NCBI GenBank assembly: GCA_027621405.1
Contig: JAQCBT010000005.1
Location: 1-64,000 of the forward strand
DNA: 64,000 nt
Origin: Pseudomonadota bacterium
GTDB lineage: Bacteria; Pseudomonadota; Gammaproteobacteria; Pseudomonadales; Pseudohongiellaceae
Reading direction: 5' to 3'
Shown: piece by piece, positions 48,779 to 58,308 of the stretch
Layout: each line of letters begins with the position of its first letter
Numbering within the stretch: the stretch's first letter is position 1
The notes under the pieces: generated by a model
The model's database searches: none
The model's input: the letters and a program-made list of their open reading frames with translations, nothing else
Told to the model about the DNA's origin: nothing
Translations under genes and position numbers: made by a program

Positions 48779-49522
48779 ATGAATGAAGAGGCGACAATCG
48801 CCCTGGTGACCGGTGCCAGCCGTGGGATCGGCCGAGCCATCGCAGAGGAACTGGCCCGGCAAGGCATGACCGTCCTGGGAACGGCTACAACCGAAGCGGG
48901 TGCCGAAGCTATTAGCCAGTATCTGAAAGATCAAAACCTGTCGGGAAAAGGCTATGCTGCAAACGTCGCCGAAGACTCGTCCGTGGCAGAATTGCTTGCG
49001 GCCATCGAGGCCGAGTATGGCGCCCCCACGGTGCTGGTAAACAATGCCGGCATTACCCGTGACAACCTGTTGATGCGCATGAAGCCCGATGAGTGGAATG
49101 ACGTAATCAACACCAACCTGACTTCGATTTACCGCCTGTGCAAGGCCTGCGTTAAAGGCATGACCAAGGCGCGGCGGGGACGCATCATCAATATCAGTTC
49201 AGTTGTCGGGTCCTCCGGAAACGGAGGCCAGACCAATTATTCAGCTTCCAAGGCCGGCATCGAAGGCTTCACTCGGTCGCTCGCCAAGGAAATTGGTTCC
49301 CGCGGCATCACGGTTAACGCCGTGGCGCCGGGCTTCATTGAGACAGACATGACCCGGGATCTTACCGAGCAACAGACCGCTGCACTGCTGTCCCAGATTC
49401 CACTCGGTCGTCTGGGGCAACCGGAAGAGATTGCTGCCGCCGTGGGTTTCCTTGCATCCGAGCAGGGCGCCTACATCACGGGTGAAACCCTGCATGTTAA
49501 CGGCGGCATGTATATGGGCTAG
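48779..49522 (+). CDS. fabG: 3-oxoacyl-ACP reductase
   Basis: 247-residue short-chain dehydrogenase. NADPH motif TGASRGIGRAIA, catalytic Y154 and K158 in YSASKAG. It reduces 3-oxoacyl-ACP. It lies between fabD and acpP. Confidence 0.96.
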   Translation: MNEEATIALVTGASRGIGRAIAEELARQGMTVLGTATTEAGAEAISQYLKDQNLSGKGYAANVAEDSSVAELLAAIEAEYGAPTVLVNNAGITRDNLLMRMKPDEWNDVINTNLTSIYRLCKACVKGMTKARRGRIINISSVVGSSGNGGQTNYSASKAGIEGFTRSLAKEIGSRGITVNAVAPGFIETDMTRDLTEQQTAALLSQIPLGRLGQPEEIAAAVGFLASEQGAYITGETLHVNGGMYMG

Positions 49523-49640
49523 ATCTGGCAAGTCAGATCAGCATTCAACAGCATTGGGCAAGGCTCGTGACCAGTGGAATTTGCAATAAACCCTTGTCAC
49601 TGTTCAATTTTTGCTCAATGAGGAAATTTTATTTTAGGCA

Positions 49641-49668
49641 TTACATCCACAGCAAATAGAGGTAAAAT
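49641..49668 (+). promoter_or_regulatory. Sigma-70 promoter of acpP
   Basis: TTACAT (49641-49646), 16-nt spacer, TAAAAT (49663-49668), about 100 nt upstream of acpP in an AT-rich 246-nt gap. A dedicated promoter for the abundant ACP is expected. Confidence 0.6.
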
Positions 49669-49768
49669 CGCGTCCTGATTTGCATGCTTGCGCCTTAAAA
49701 TCGCAGCAATCACAGAGAGGCTAAGCGATAAAGCCTTTAGATACAAAGAGTTAGGAGCTAATTAGATT

Positions 49769-50002
49769 ATGAGTAGCATTGAAGAGCGCGTTAAGAAAAT
49801 TGTCTGCGAACAACTTGGCGTGAAGGAAGAGGAGGTAAAACCTTCTGCTTCATTTGTAGAAGATTTAGGCGCTGATTCACTAGATACTGTCGAATTGGTA
49901 ATGGCTCTGGAAGAGGAATTCGAAACCGAAATCCCTGACGAAGAAGCCGAAAAGATTACCACCGTCCAGCTCGCTATCGACTACATCAATTCAAACCTGT
50001 AA
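49769..50002 (+). CDS. acpP: Acyl carrier protein
   Basis: 77 residues, highly acidic, with the phosphopantetheine Ser S37 in [15 protein letters not shown]. It carries growing acyl chains. The ATG follows TTAGGAGCTAA. Confidence 0.98.
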   Translation: MSSIEERVKKIVCEQLGVKEEEVKPSASFVEDLGADSLDTVELVMALEEEFETEIPDEEAEKITTVQLAIDYINSNL

Positions 50003-50024
50003 GACATCCCCAATGAATTCCCGT

Positions 50025-50056
50025 AAAGCTACTCTGGAGTACTCTGGAGTAGCTTT
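50025..50056 (+). other. Stem-loop between acpP and fabF
   Basis: AAAGCTACTC / GAGTAGCTTT, 10 bp, with an internal GAGTACTC palindrome in the loop. No T-tract follows directly, but GGGGGTTTTT lies about 14 nt later. It may lower read-through into fabF or stabilise acpP mRNA. Confidence 0.55.
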
Positions 50057-50097
50057 CGTCTATTGGGGGTTTTTAATCCAGTGTTGGAGAGATCGCA

Positions 50098-51339
50098 GTG
50101 AGTGAAAGAAGGATAGTCGTAACAGGGCTGGGGATGTTGACCCCGGTTGGCAATGATGTCATTACTTCCTGGGATGCTGTCTGCAATGGCAGGAGCGGGA
50201 TCAGACCTATAAGCAATATTGATGTCAGTGAGTTTTCCACCCGTTTCGGTGGATTCCTGAAAGACTTCGATTGCGACCAGTACATTGAAAAGAAGGATGC
50301 CAGGCGCATGGACGTGTTCATGCACTACGGTATCGCAGCCGGTGTGCAGGCTTTCGATGATTCAGGCCTGGCAGATTCAGGTTTCGTACCTGAGCGCTTC
50401 GGTGTTGCAATCGGCTCCGGCATCGGTGGCATAACATCCATCGAGGACAATGCGGTGCTGGTACGAGAATCCGGTCCGCGCAAGATTTCTCCCTTCTTCG
50501 TTCCCGGTTCCATCATCAACATGATAGCCGGTAACCTTTCGATTCGGTTTGGCCTCAAGGGCCCAAACATCGCCGTAGTCACTGCCTGCACCACGGGCAC
50601 CCACAACATAGGTCTCGCGGCTAATATGATCAGCAATGATCAGGCCGATATCATGCTGGTGGGAGGAGCCGAGATGGCGACCTCGCCGGTAGGTCTGGGT
50701 GGTTTCTGTGCGGCTCGTGCACTTTCCACCCGCAATGACGACCCGGAACGCGCCAGTCGACCCTGGGACAGGGACCGTGATGGCTTTGTGCTCAGTGATG
50801 GTGCCGGAGTCATGGTGCTGGAAGAATTGGAACACGCGAAGAAGCGGGGCGCCACTATCTATGCCGAGCTCTGTGGCTTTGGCATGAGCGGGGATGCCTA
50901 CCACATGACCTCACCGTCAGTCGGTGGAGAAGGTGCGGCATCCTGTATGCGTAATGCCCTCAAGCATGCGCAGATGGATATCAGGGATATCGATTACATC
51001 AATGCCCACGGTACGTCGACCATTGCCGGGGATGTTGCTGAAACTCAGGCCATCAAGTCAGTCTTTGGCGACCACGCCCATGAACTGTGTGTTAGCTCCA
51101 GCAAGTCCATGATCGGGCATCTTCTGGGTGCGTCTGGCGCAGCTGAGGCGATAATTTCCGTCCTGACCCTGCGCGATCAGATAATTCCGCCAACCATCAA
51201 CCTGGACAATCCAGACGAGGAATGTGATCTTGATTACGTACCTAATACGGCACGTGAGCAGGAAGTGAATGCTGTGCTCAGCAATTCATTTGGATTCGGC
51301 GGTACCAACGGCAGCCTGATCTTCCGTCGCTACAGTTAA
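50098..51339 (+). CDS. fabF: 3-oxoacyl-ACP synthase II
   Basis: 413 residues, GTG start. Catalytic triad C164, H304 and H341 (in [16 protein letters not shown] and [10 protein letters not shown]). It elongates acyl-ACP. In E. coli and Pseudomonas pabC follows; here it is missing and mltG comes next. Confidence 0.96.
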   Translation: MSERRIVVTGLGMLTPVGNDVITSWDAVCNGRSGIRPISNIDVSEFSTRFGGFLKDFDCDQYIEKKDARRMDVFMHYGIAAGVQAFDDSGLADSGFVPERFGVAIGSGIGGITSIEDNAVLVRESGPRKISPFFVPGSIINMIAGNLSIRFGLKGPNIAVVTACTTGTHNIGLAANMISNDQADIMLVGGAEMATSPVGLGGFCAARALSTRNDDPERASRPWDRDRDGFVLSDGAGVMVLEELEHAKKRGATIYAELCGFGMSGDAYHMTSPSVGGEGAASCMRNALKHAQMDIRDIDYINAHGTSTIAGDVAETQAIKSVFGDHAHELCVSSSKSMIGHLLGASGAAEAIISVLTLRDQIIPPTINLDNPDEECDLDYVPNTAREQEVNAVLSNSFGFGGTNGSLIFRRYS

Positions 51340-51384
51340 TAACTCCCTCCCGGTTCTCACCGGAAATCCATAGACTCCTTCGGT

Positions 51385-51406
51385 GTGGGTGCGCTTCGGC
51401 ACCCAC
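51385..51406 (+). other. Strong stem-loop between fabF and mltG
   Basis: GTGGGTGC-GCTTCG-GCACCCAC, an 8-bp stem with a TTCG-containing loop, but no T-tract. It fills part of the gap where pabC sits in relatives. Confidence 0.6.
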
Positions 51407-51459
51407 GACCGCCTATCATGCTAGACTTCCGGCTTCGACAATCTGCCGGTCAGGTCTTT

Positions 51460-52506
51460 ATGAATTTCGGGCGACTTCTGCTCACAAATTGGCGACGCCG
51501 AATAGCGCTGTTTGTCGCTGTCGCGTTGCTGCTGGCTATAGCCTTGCTTCTGGTTTTAAGGGCGGCGCTGTTTGGCCCTAACGAGAATCTGGAGAGCCCG
51601 GTTGTCTATGAGGTCAGGGCGGGCAGTTCCCTGACCCGGGTCAGCAATGAACTGGAAGAGTTAGGTTATATAGGCAACGGCCTGCTGCTAAGACTCTATG
51701 CGCAGTACCGGGGCCAGGCTAATGCCATCCGTAGTGGTGAATATTCCATAGAGCCGGAAATGAGCGCAGTTGATATCCTGGAACTGCTGGTCTCCGGTGA
51801 AAGTATTCAGTACCGGGTAACTCTGGTAGAAGGCTGGACCTTCGCCCAGGCGCTGGCCGAGATACGTTCGCTGGATACCGTCAGGCATACCCTGGACAGC
51901 CTGGGGCGGGCGGAAATTGCGGCGGCTCTCTCTGTCCCGAATACCGATCCGGAGGGAATGCTGCATCCCGATACCTACTTCTTTACCCGAAATACACCGG
52001 ATATAGAAATATTGCGCCGGGCCAGGCAGCGCCAGGAAACGTTGCTGCAGCAGGCATGGGGCAATCGGCTGGGTGCCTTGCCCTATGAAACTCCCTATGA
52101 AGCATTGATCATGGCGTCAATCATCGAGAAGGAATCCGGTGTGGCCAGTGAGCGTGGAGAGATTGCCGGGGTCTTCGTGCGCCGCCTGGAGCGTGGAATG
52201 CGTTTGCAGTCGGACCCCACGGTAATCTACGGGCTTGGGAATGAATACAATGGTAATCTCACCCGTGAGCACCTCAACACAACTACTCAATACAATACCT
52301 ATCGCATCAATGGTTTGCCGCCAACGCCCATCGCCTTGCCAGGAGAAGCATCTTTGATTGCAGCACTCAATCCCAGGCAATCTGACGCGCTGTATTTTGT
52401 AGCTACCGGTGACGGTGGGCATTATTTTTCCTCAACCCTGGAAGAGCATAACGCGGCCGTCGAGCGTTTTCAGATTCAACCAAGCCAAACCACCGGGACC
52501 CAATAA
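51460..52506 (+). CDS. mltG: Endolytic transglycosylase MltG
   Basis: 348 residues from the ATG at 51460, preceded by AGGTCTTT. An earlier ATG at 51418 and a GTG at 51385 have poorer ribosome sites. One N-terminal transmembrane helix (about 15-34) is followed by a LysM-like segment and the YceG catalytic domain with its key Glu in ASIIEKESGV, plus LQSDPTVIYGLG and PPTPIALPGEASL. It cleaves nascent peptidoglycan strands. Its stop overlaps the tmk start region. Confidence 0.92.
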   Translation: MNFGRLLLTNWRRRIALFVAVALLLAIALLLVLRAALFGPNENLESPVVYEVRAGSSLTRVSNELEELGYIGNGLLLRLYAQYRGQANAIRSGEYSIEPEMSAVDILELLVSGESIQYRVTLVEGWTFAQALAEIRSLDTVRHTLDSLGRAEIAAALSVPNTDPEGMLHPDTYFFTRNTPDIEILRRARQRQETLLQQAWGNRLGALPYETPYEALIMASIIEKESGVASERGEIAGVFVRRLERGMRLQSDPTVIYGLGNEYNGNLTREHLNTTTQYNTYRINGLPPTPIALPGEASLIAALNPRQSDALYFVATGDGGHYFSSTLEEHNAAVERFQIQPSQTTGTQ

Positions 52507-53141
52507 TGCAAAAGGGAATTTTTATAACAATTGAAGGCGGTGAAGGCGTAGGCAAGAGCACGAACATAGACGCGGCAAGATCTTTCCTGCAAGAGAACCG
52601 GATCGACTTTATCCAGACAAGAGAGCCAGGTGGCACTCTTTTAGCAGAGAAGGTGAGAGCCTTGTTGCTGGAGGATCATGGCGAAGACTTCGATACCACA
52701 GCTGAATTGCTGCTTATGTTTGCCGCCAGGGCGCAACACCTGAATACGCTCATCAAACCTGCACTCGATCGTGGCACCTGGATTCTTTGTGATCGCTTTA
52801 CCGATGCAACCTACGCCTACCAGGGTGGCGGCCGGCAGCTGGATACGAAGCTCATCGCGCAACTGGAAACCCTGGTTCAACATGACCTCCGACCAGACCT
52901 GACGATCATTCTTGACCTGGATCCTGCGGCTGGTATCGAGCGTGCCCGACAACGTGGCGAACTGGATCGCTTCGAGCAGGAACAGTTGGCTTTTTTCCAG
53001 AGAGTGCGCGCGAGCTACCTGGAGATCGCGGAAAGAGAGCCGCAACGCTGCGCAGTCATCGATGCATCACGGAGCGTGGAAGATGTCAGTGCATCGCTGC
53101 AAACAATCCTGAAAGAGAGACTGAAGAGATTCTTGCCATGA
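52506..53141 (+). CDS. tmk: Thymidylate kinase
   Basis: 211 residues. P-loop GGEGVGKS at 11-18, DRFTDATYAYQGGGR lid region, and TREPGGT. It phosphorylates dTMP. It shares bases with the mltG stop and the holB start. Confidence 0.96.
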   Translation: MQKGIFITIEGGEGVGKSTNIDAARSFLQENRIDFIQTREPGGTLLAEKVRALLLEDHGEDFDTTAELLLMFAARAQHLNTLIKPALDRGTWILCDRFTDATYAYQGGGRQLDTKLIAQLETLVQHDLRPDLTIILDLDPAAGIERARQRGELDRFEQEQLAFFQRVRASYLEIAEREPQRCAVIDASRSVEDVSASLQTILKERLKRFLP

Positions 53142-54187
53142 CGGATAGCGCCGTGCTGGAACAATCGGTACCGCTTCCCTGGCAGGAAAACCAGTGGCAA
53201 CGCCTGCTCGGGCAGGAGCAGGCTGGCAAGCTGGCTCATGCCTACTTGCTGGCTGGACCGCCAGGTCTGGGCAAGCTCATTTTCGCAAGGCGATTCGCCC
53301 GCTATCTGTTGTGTTCAGACAAGCAGAAGGGGCAGCCCTGTGGTTCCTGTCAAAATTGCTCGCTCGCCAAACAGGGTCATCCAGACCTGTTGATGATCGG
53401 CCCCCAGGAAGGGTCGCGGGATGTGAAGATTGCCCAGATCAGGGAGCTGGCAGAATTCATTCGGCTCACCAGTCATGCCGGCGGTGCCCGCACTGTCATC
53501 GTGGATCACGCCCACGCCATGAATAGCAGCTCTGCTAACGCCTTGCTCAAGTCGCTGGAAGAGCCCACCGCCCAGACCTACCTTTTTTTGATTAGCGATG
53601 CACCTGGCACCCTGTTGCCGACGATTCGCAGTCGCTGCCAACGAGTACAATTCATAACACCGGCACTGGAAGACGCTGCAGTATGGTTAAGGCAACAACT
53701 GGTTAGCGGAACCGAAGAAGATGAGGTGAGCCTGCTGGCCGCAGCCGGGAACCGTCCCCTGTATGCGCTGGAGTTAGCCCATAGTGGAAATCTTGAAGTG
53801 CAGCAAGAATTCCAGCGCAAGGTCTGTCATTTGCTGCTGGGCAAGGAGTCCATTCCTGCCCTCGTAAGCCTGGCGGGCAAGCTCGGAGAGAAAGCCGCCG
53901 TTGGGTATTTGTCCCAGATATCTACTATATTAATTAAATACCTGTTGGAAGAAAGACCGATAGCGGAGGGCAACAGCGCCGTGGTTGCGCTGGCCCAACA
54001 GCTCCAGTCTGCCACCGGGCCGCAGGGTGATTCGTTGAAGGCGAAGCTGGCGAGCCTGCTGGAATTCTACGAGTTGGCCCAGCAAGCGCAGCAACAGCTT
54101 GGTAGCAGCAGTAATCCGAATGCCCAGCTGATCATTGAGTCCCTGTTGTGGCGCTGGCGCCAGCTCCCCCTGGGATTGGCACCCTAG
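53138..54187 (+). CDS. holB: DNA polymerase III subunit delta prime
   Basis: 349 residues. Clamp-loader fold with a degenerate P-loop (GPPGLGKLIF), zinc cysteines C59, C68, C71 and C74, and the SRC motif in RSRCQRVQF. It completes the clamp loader with DnaX. It overlaps tmk by 4 nt. Confidence 0.93.
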   Translation: MTDSAVLEQSVPLPWQENQWQRLLGQEQAGKLAHAYLLAGPPGLGKLIFARRFARYLLCSDKQKGQPCGSCQNCSLAKQGHPDLLMIGPQEGSRDVKIAQIRELAEFIRLTSHAGGARTVIVDHAHAMNSSSANALLKSLEEPTAQTYLFLISDAPGTLLPTIRSRCQRVQFITPALEDAAVWLRQQLVSGTEEDEVSLLAAAGNRPLYALELAHSGNLEVQQEFQRKVCHLLLGKESIPALVSLAGKLGEKAAVGYLSQISTILIKYLLEERPIAEGNSAVVALAQQLQSATGPQGDSLKAKLASLLEFYELAQQAQQQLGSSSNPNAQLIIESLLWRWRQLPLGLAP

Positions 54188-54234
54188 CAACTTTCTGCAG
54201 GCGATTCTCGGGCGAAGCAGGGCATGGAGGCTCT

Positions 54235-54570
54235 ATGGCTGGTCACGGCGTATTGTCGCTGACAATCAAGGATGAAGCGGTACTCTACGCCGCCTATATG
54301 CCCTATTTGAAGAGCGGCGGCCTGTTCATTCCTACTAATAAGATCTATGAGATCGGCAGTGAAGTCTTCATGTTGCTGAGGTTGCTCGAGGACCCGGAAA
54401 AACTGCCAGTGGCCGGCAAGGTGGTGTGGGTGACTCCGCCCCGTGCCCAGGGAACCCGGGTGCGAGGGGTAGGAATCCAGTTCAATGACCCCGAAGGCGC
54501 CATGAAGGCGCGCATCGAGAATCTGCTGGCCGGGCAACTGGGCTCCGGCAAAGCCAACCACACCATGTAA
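54235..54570 (+). CDS. pilZ: PilZ domain protein
   Basis: 111 residues from the ATG at 54235, with GGAGG 5 nt upstream; a longer frame from 54148 lies inside holB. It starts LSLTIKDEAVLYAAYMPYLK and ends in a PilZ barrel (RVRGVGIQF). It lacks the N-terminal RxxxR c-di-GMP motif, as does the type IV pilus PilZ. It follows holB as in Pseudomonas; tatD, next there, is absent. Confidence 0.92.
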   Translation: MAGHGVLSLTIKDEAVLYAAYMPYLKSGGLFIPTNKIYEIGSEVFMLLRLLEDPEKLPVAGKVVWVTPPRAQGTRVRGVGIQFNDPEGAMKARIENLLAGQLGSGKANHTM

Positions 54571-54905
54571 GCCCGGATCTGCTTCGGGTTTCGAAAACAG
54601 CCGAATAGCCGCTACCACCCATCCAAGCGCTGCTCCGATTAGCCTGGCTTTCTCCCGGCCAAAAAAAATGCCTGAAGTCGGGGCAGACTTCAGGCAAATA
54701 CCATTAGGAGTAACACATAAAGGAATATTCGAAACCCGGAGGTCTCTATGAAGCAATTTCTAAGACGGGTTCAAAGGATTGCCTCAGTAATCTAAGTAAA
54801 GTACAGATTTTGGGGAATGCCAGTATTTTTACAAAGAGCCTGTATATTCTGGATCATTAGTAAATCCTTAAGAAATAATTAATAGCTAAAACAATTAGAT
54901 AGTAA
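54571..54905. other. Intergenic region with minus-strand terminator and a 15-codon ORF
   Basis: No family-supported gene. It holds a terminator of minus-strand transcripts (54661-54695) and a plus-strand 15-codon frame at 54748-54795, with GGAGG 7 nt before the ATG. The rest is AT-rich. Confidence 0.6.
54661..54695 (-). terminator. Terminator on the minus strand (for the FAD oxidoreductase)
   Basis: GCCTGAAGTC / GACTTCAGGC, perfect 10-bp stem with a 6-nt loop. On the minus strand it is followed by ATTTTTTTT. It lies 211 nt beyond the stop of the minus-strand gene at 54906. Confidence 0.8.
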
Positions 54906-56054
54906 TCAAACTGAATTCAAAACCTTCTCGGCCAGCGCCAGGCTGGAGGTCAATCCAGGGGACTCGATGCCGAACAGGTGATACATGCCGGGCTGCCCGT
55001 GCTGAGTAGGGCCGGCAATCTCGAAATCTGCAGCCGACTGCCCGGGACCCGACAACTTGGGCCGGATGCCGGCGTAGGCGGGTTGCAGGCGGGACTCCTC
55101 TATAGCAGGGAAATAGCTGCGTATAGCCGTCGCATACCCGGCAGCCTTGCTGGCATCCACGCCGTAATCCAGGGTCTCCACGTACCGGGAATCCGGCCCG
55201 AATCGAAGCTGACCAGCCAGGTCCTGGGTGCTGTGAATACCCAGGCCCCGCAGATTGGGCTCCGGCGTGGGATAGATGAGATGCTTGAAGGGGTTGTGGC
55301 CACTGTAGCTGAAGTAGTCCCCCTTGCAGGGATACAGCGCTGGAATATGGCACGGCTCCAGATCCGGGCAGCGGCTGGCCATGTCCTGTGCCTGTAGTCC
55401 ACAGGCATTGATGAAAAGGTCGCTGCTAAAGTGAAATTTGCTCGATCCCTGCGCCAGCCCGTTCGCTTCGCTGACTACCTCGAGGCCCTGTGCTGAGGCG
55501 TGGACAGACGTTATACGGGTATTTGGTGCAAACACCATGCCCCGATCCTGGGATAATTGCAGCAATCGTTCCATATAAGCATGGCTGTCCAGGATGCCAG
55601 TTGAGGGAGAGAGCAGGGCGTGGCGGGCTCGCAGGGCGGGCTCTTCCCTCAGCAGTTTCTGTTCATCCCACCATTGCAGGTCGGTGACGCCATTGGCAGT
55701 GGCATTTGCCGCAAGTTTCTCGAGTTCTTCAACACCTAAATCATTTGAAATTATCAACTTGCCTGGTTTTTTGTAGGTAATGTCGTAGGTGTCACAGAAT
55801 TCGTAGAGCAGGGCCTTGCCGCGGACGCAGCAGTGCGCCTTGAGACTGCCGGGCCGGTAGTAGATGCCGGCATGGATGACCTCGCTGTGGCGGCTGCTGA
55901 TGTGCTGCCCGATGCGGTTCTCCTGTTCCACAAGCAGGATGTGTTCTGGCTTGAAACGGCCACTGCTGGTGAAGGCGTGGGCGATGGCGAGCCCAATAAC
56001 CCCGGCGCCGGCGATGGTAACTTCAAATCTGTCCAATGCTCGCTCCTGTCGCAT
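54906..56054 (-). CDS. FAD-dependent oxidoreductase, L-2-hydroxyglutarate oxidase-like
   Basis: 382 residues, DAO-type flavoprotein. FAD motif GAGVIGLAIAHAF near 16-28, then SSRHSEVIHAGIYYRPGSLKA, the signature of L-2-hydroxyglutarate oxidase/dehydrogenase. LYPCKGDYFSYSG and LGIHSTQDLAG follow. The likely reaction is oxidation of L-2-hydroxyglutarate to 2-oxoglutarate, but other 2-hydroxyacids cannot be excluded. It reads toward pilZ and is followed by a terminator. Confidence 0.8.
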   Translation of the reverse strand: MRQERALDRFEVTIAGAGVIGLAIAHAFTSSGRFKPEHILLVEQENRIGQHISSRHSEVIHAGIYYRPGSLKAHCCVRGKALLYEFCDTYDITYKKPGKLIISNDLGVEELEKLAANATANGVTDLQWWDEQKLLREEPALRARHALLSPSTGILDSHAYMERLLQLSQDRGMVFAPNTRITSVHASAQGLEVVSEANGLAQGSSKFHFSSDLFINACGLQAQDMASRCPDLEPCHIPALYPCKGDYFSYSGHNPFKHLIYPTPEPNLRGLGIHSTQDLAGQLRFGPDSRYVETLDYGVDASKAAGYATAIRSYFPAIEESRLQPAYAGIRPKLSGPGQSAADFEIAGPTQHGQPGMYHLFGIESPGLTSSLALAEKVLNSV

Positions 56055-56190
56055 AACTAACCGTATCCCGGCCAGGTCCGTGCCCGCTATCGATCTGCAC
56101 TGTGGTATATAAGCCTCTGAAATAAATAGGGTATTTCCAGGCTTCCCGGTAAGACTGGAGTGCGCCCGGGATGCAGCGTGATTTCCCTGG

Positions 56191-56817
56191 TCACCGGCTG
56201 CCGACGATGTTGCGGAAAGTGAGGTTGATCCGGGGCCCAGTTATGGATTTTTGCTTAGGTATCTGATGCAACCATTTGTTCTGTATACCTTTATCCATAA
56301 TTAACAAGCTGCCGTGGGGAAGCTCGATGCGGCATTTTTCGATGGTCTTGTCGTGCCTGTGTTTCATCTGAAAACTGCGAACAGCGCCCAGGCTGACGGA
56401 GGCGATCACCGGGTCCCGGCCCAGCTCGGCTTCATCGTCGGCGTGCCATGCCACGCTATCCTGGCCATCCCGGTACAGGTTGAGTAGCACGGAATTGAAC
56501 TGCAGTCCCGAGAGTGCCTGCACCCGGTCCCGGATACGCTGCACCGGATCGATCCAGGGCTCAGGCTCCAGGCGCATGCCGGAGTAGCCGTACAGGGAGC
56601 CGGCGTCTCCCATCCAGCACTGCAGGCGCGGAACCGGGATCTCGCGGCCGGCGATCCACAGGCTGTCCTGGCGCCACGGTATTTCCGCAAGCAAGGTTCG
56701 CATGAGATCTGTGGCTTCCGTCGGGTTAAACGCCTGGGGTTGCAGACGCAATTGGCCTGCGCCTAGATGAATGGTCTCCAGCTCGTGAGGATTGTCCTGA
56801 AAAAGTGGTGCTTGCAT
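56191..56817 (-). CDS. alkB: AlkB-like 2OG-Fe(II) dioxygenase
   Basis: 208 residues from the ATG at 56817; an upstream in-frame start at 56877 would add 20. Fe ligands H125-x-D127 and H184, with 2-oxoglutarate Arg R196 and R202 in RINLTFR. PRLQCWMGD, LYGYSG and FNSVLLNLYRDG match the ALKBH2/3-like branch, which removes alkyl groups from DNA or RNA bases. It is divergent from gor. Confidence 0.88.
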   Translation of the reverse strand: MQAPLFQDNPHELETIHLGAGQLRLQPQAFNPTEATDLMRTLLAEIPWRQDSLWIAGREIPVPRLQCWMGDAGSLYGYSGMRLEPEPWIDPVQRIRDRVQALSGLQFNSVLLNLYRDGQDSVAWHADDEAELGRDPVIASVSLGAVRSFQMKHRHDKTIEKCRIELPHGSLLIMDKGIQNKWLHQIPKQKSITGPRINLTFRNIVGSR

Positions 56818-56912
56818 CGTCAACTTATAATCGGAAACTGGGTCAGGCCGTGGGGCTAGGGCATAATGCCCCTGCATTTGGACAATAGCAGTCAGTAGAA
56901 GGATACCTTAGG

Positions 56913-58283
56913 TTGAGTGAATATCAGTACGACCTGTTCGTGATAGGAGCAGGATCAGGCGGGGTGCGGGCATGCCGTATCGCGGCGTCCCTGGGCGCAA
57001 GAGTGGCTGTGGCTGAGGAGCGTTATTTCGGCGGTACCTGCGTCAATGTGGGCTGCGTGCCCAAGAAGCTCTACAGCTATGCTGCGCATTATCGCGATGA
57101 CATCGAGGACAGCGCGGGCTACGGCTGGTCACTAGCCGCCGACACCGCTGTAAGGCAGTTCAACTGGAAGATATTAAAAGACAATAAAGATAAAGAGATC
57201 AATAGATTAAAGGGTATTTATAAATCGATACTTGATAATAACAGGGTGACTGTGTTCGAGGATCGGGCCAGGCTGGTGGATGCCCATACGGTGGCAGTTG
57301 GCGGGAATACCTACACGGCACGCTACATCCTGCTCGCCGTGGGTGGCTGGCCCTGGATCCCGGACTATCCGGGTAGTGAACTGGCCATGGATTCCAACGA
57401 TGTCTTCGAGATGGAGGAGCTTCCACAGTCCATCGTCGTGGTCGGTGGCGGCTATATCGCAGTGGAATTCGCCAGTATTTTCGCCCGTCTCGGCACCGAA
57501 ACCACCCTGGTGTATCGCGGTGAGCAGCTACTCCGAGGCTTCGATTCCGATGTCAGGCAGTTCATCGGCACCGAGATTGGCAAGCATATGCGCCTGGTAT
57601 TGCGCGACGATGTAGTGGAATTAAAGCGTAATAACAATGGCTTAAAGGTAATTCTTAAGAGCGGTAGTGAGATTGAATGCAGTAAACTCCTGTCCGCCAC
57701 AGGCAGGCGCCCGCTTACGGCCGATCTGGGCCTGGAGAACGTCAATGTCGCGCTCTCTGACAATGGTGCCATCGTGGTTGACGATGAGTTTCAGACCACG
57801 GAGCCCGGTATCTATGCGGTTGGCGATGTGATCGACCGGGTCGCCTTGACCCCGGTAGCCCTGGCCGAGGCCCAGATCGTTGCCAGAAAGCTCTTCGATA
57901 ATGCTTCCAAGGCTATGAATTACAAGAATATTCCCACTGCAGTGTTCTGTCATCCCAACATCGCGACCTGTGGCATCAGCGAGGACGAGGCCCTGGCTGA
58001 AGGCCTGGAGGTAGATATCTACAGCGCCAGGGTGAAGCAGCTCAAGCATACCTTGAGCGGCCGTGACGAATTCAGCTTCATCAAGCTCGTCGTGGACAAG
58101 GCTACAGACAGGGTGCTAGGCGCACACCTGGTGGCGCCAGATGCTGGTGAATTGATGCAAGGCATCGCCGTGGCCATGAACGCAGGTGCCACCAAGGCTG
58201 ACTTCGATTCCACAATTGGCATTCATCCGACCCTGGCTGAAGAGTTTGTGACCATGCGCGAGAAACGCAAGAGCCATGAATGA
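56913..58283 (+). CDS. gor: Glutathione-disulfide reductase
   Basis: 456 residues, TTG start. FAD motif GAGSGGVRACR, redox disulfide C43/C48 in GGTCVNVGCVPKK, NADPH motif GGGYIAVEFASIF, and the C-terminal GIHPTLAEEFVTM. It keeps glutathione reduced. The active-site set and length fit Gor rather than lipoamide or mercuric reductase. Confidence 0.94.
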   Translation: MSEYQYDLFVIGAGSGGVRACRIAASLGARVAVAEERYFGGTCVNVGCVPKKLYSYAAHYRDDIEDSAGYGWSLAADTAVRQFNWKILKDNKDKEINRLKGIYKSILDNNRVTVFEDRARLVDAHTVAVGGNTYTARYILLAVGGWPWIPDYPGSELAMDSNDVFEMEELPQSIVVVGGGYIAVEFASIFARLGTETTLVYRGEQLLRGFDSDVRQFIGTEIGKHMRLVLRDDVVELKRNNNGLKVILKSGSEIECSKLLSATGRRPLTADLGLENVNVALSDNGAIVVDDEFQTTEPGIYAVGDVIDRVALTPVALAEAQIVARKLFDNASKAMNYKNIPTAVFCHPNIATCGISEDEALAEGLEVDIYSARVKQLKHTLSGRDEFSFIKLVVDKATDRVLGAHLVAPDAGELMQGIAVAMNAGATKADFDSTIGIHPTLAEEFVTMREKRKSHE

Positions 58284-58308
58284 CCGTAGCCTTAGGCGTG
58301 AACCATTC

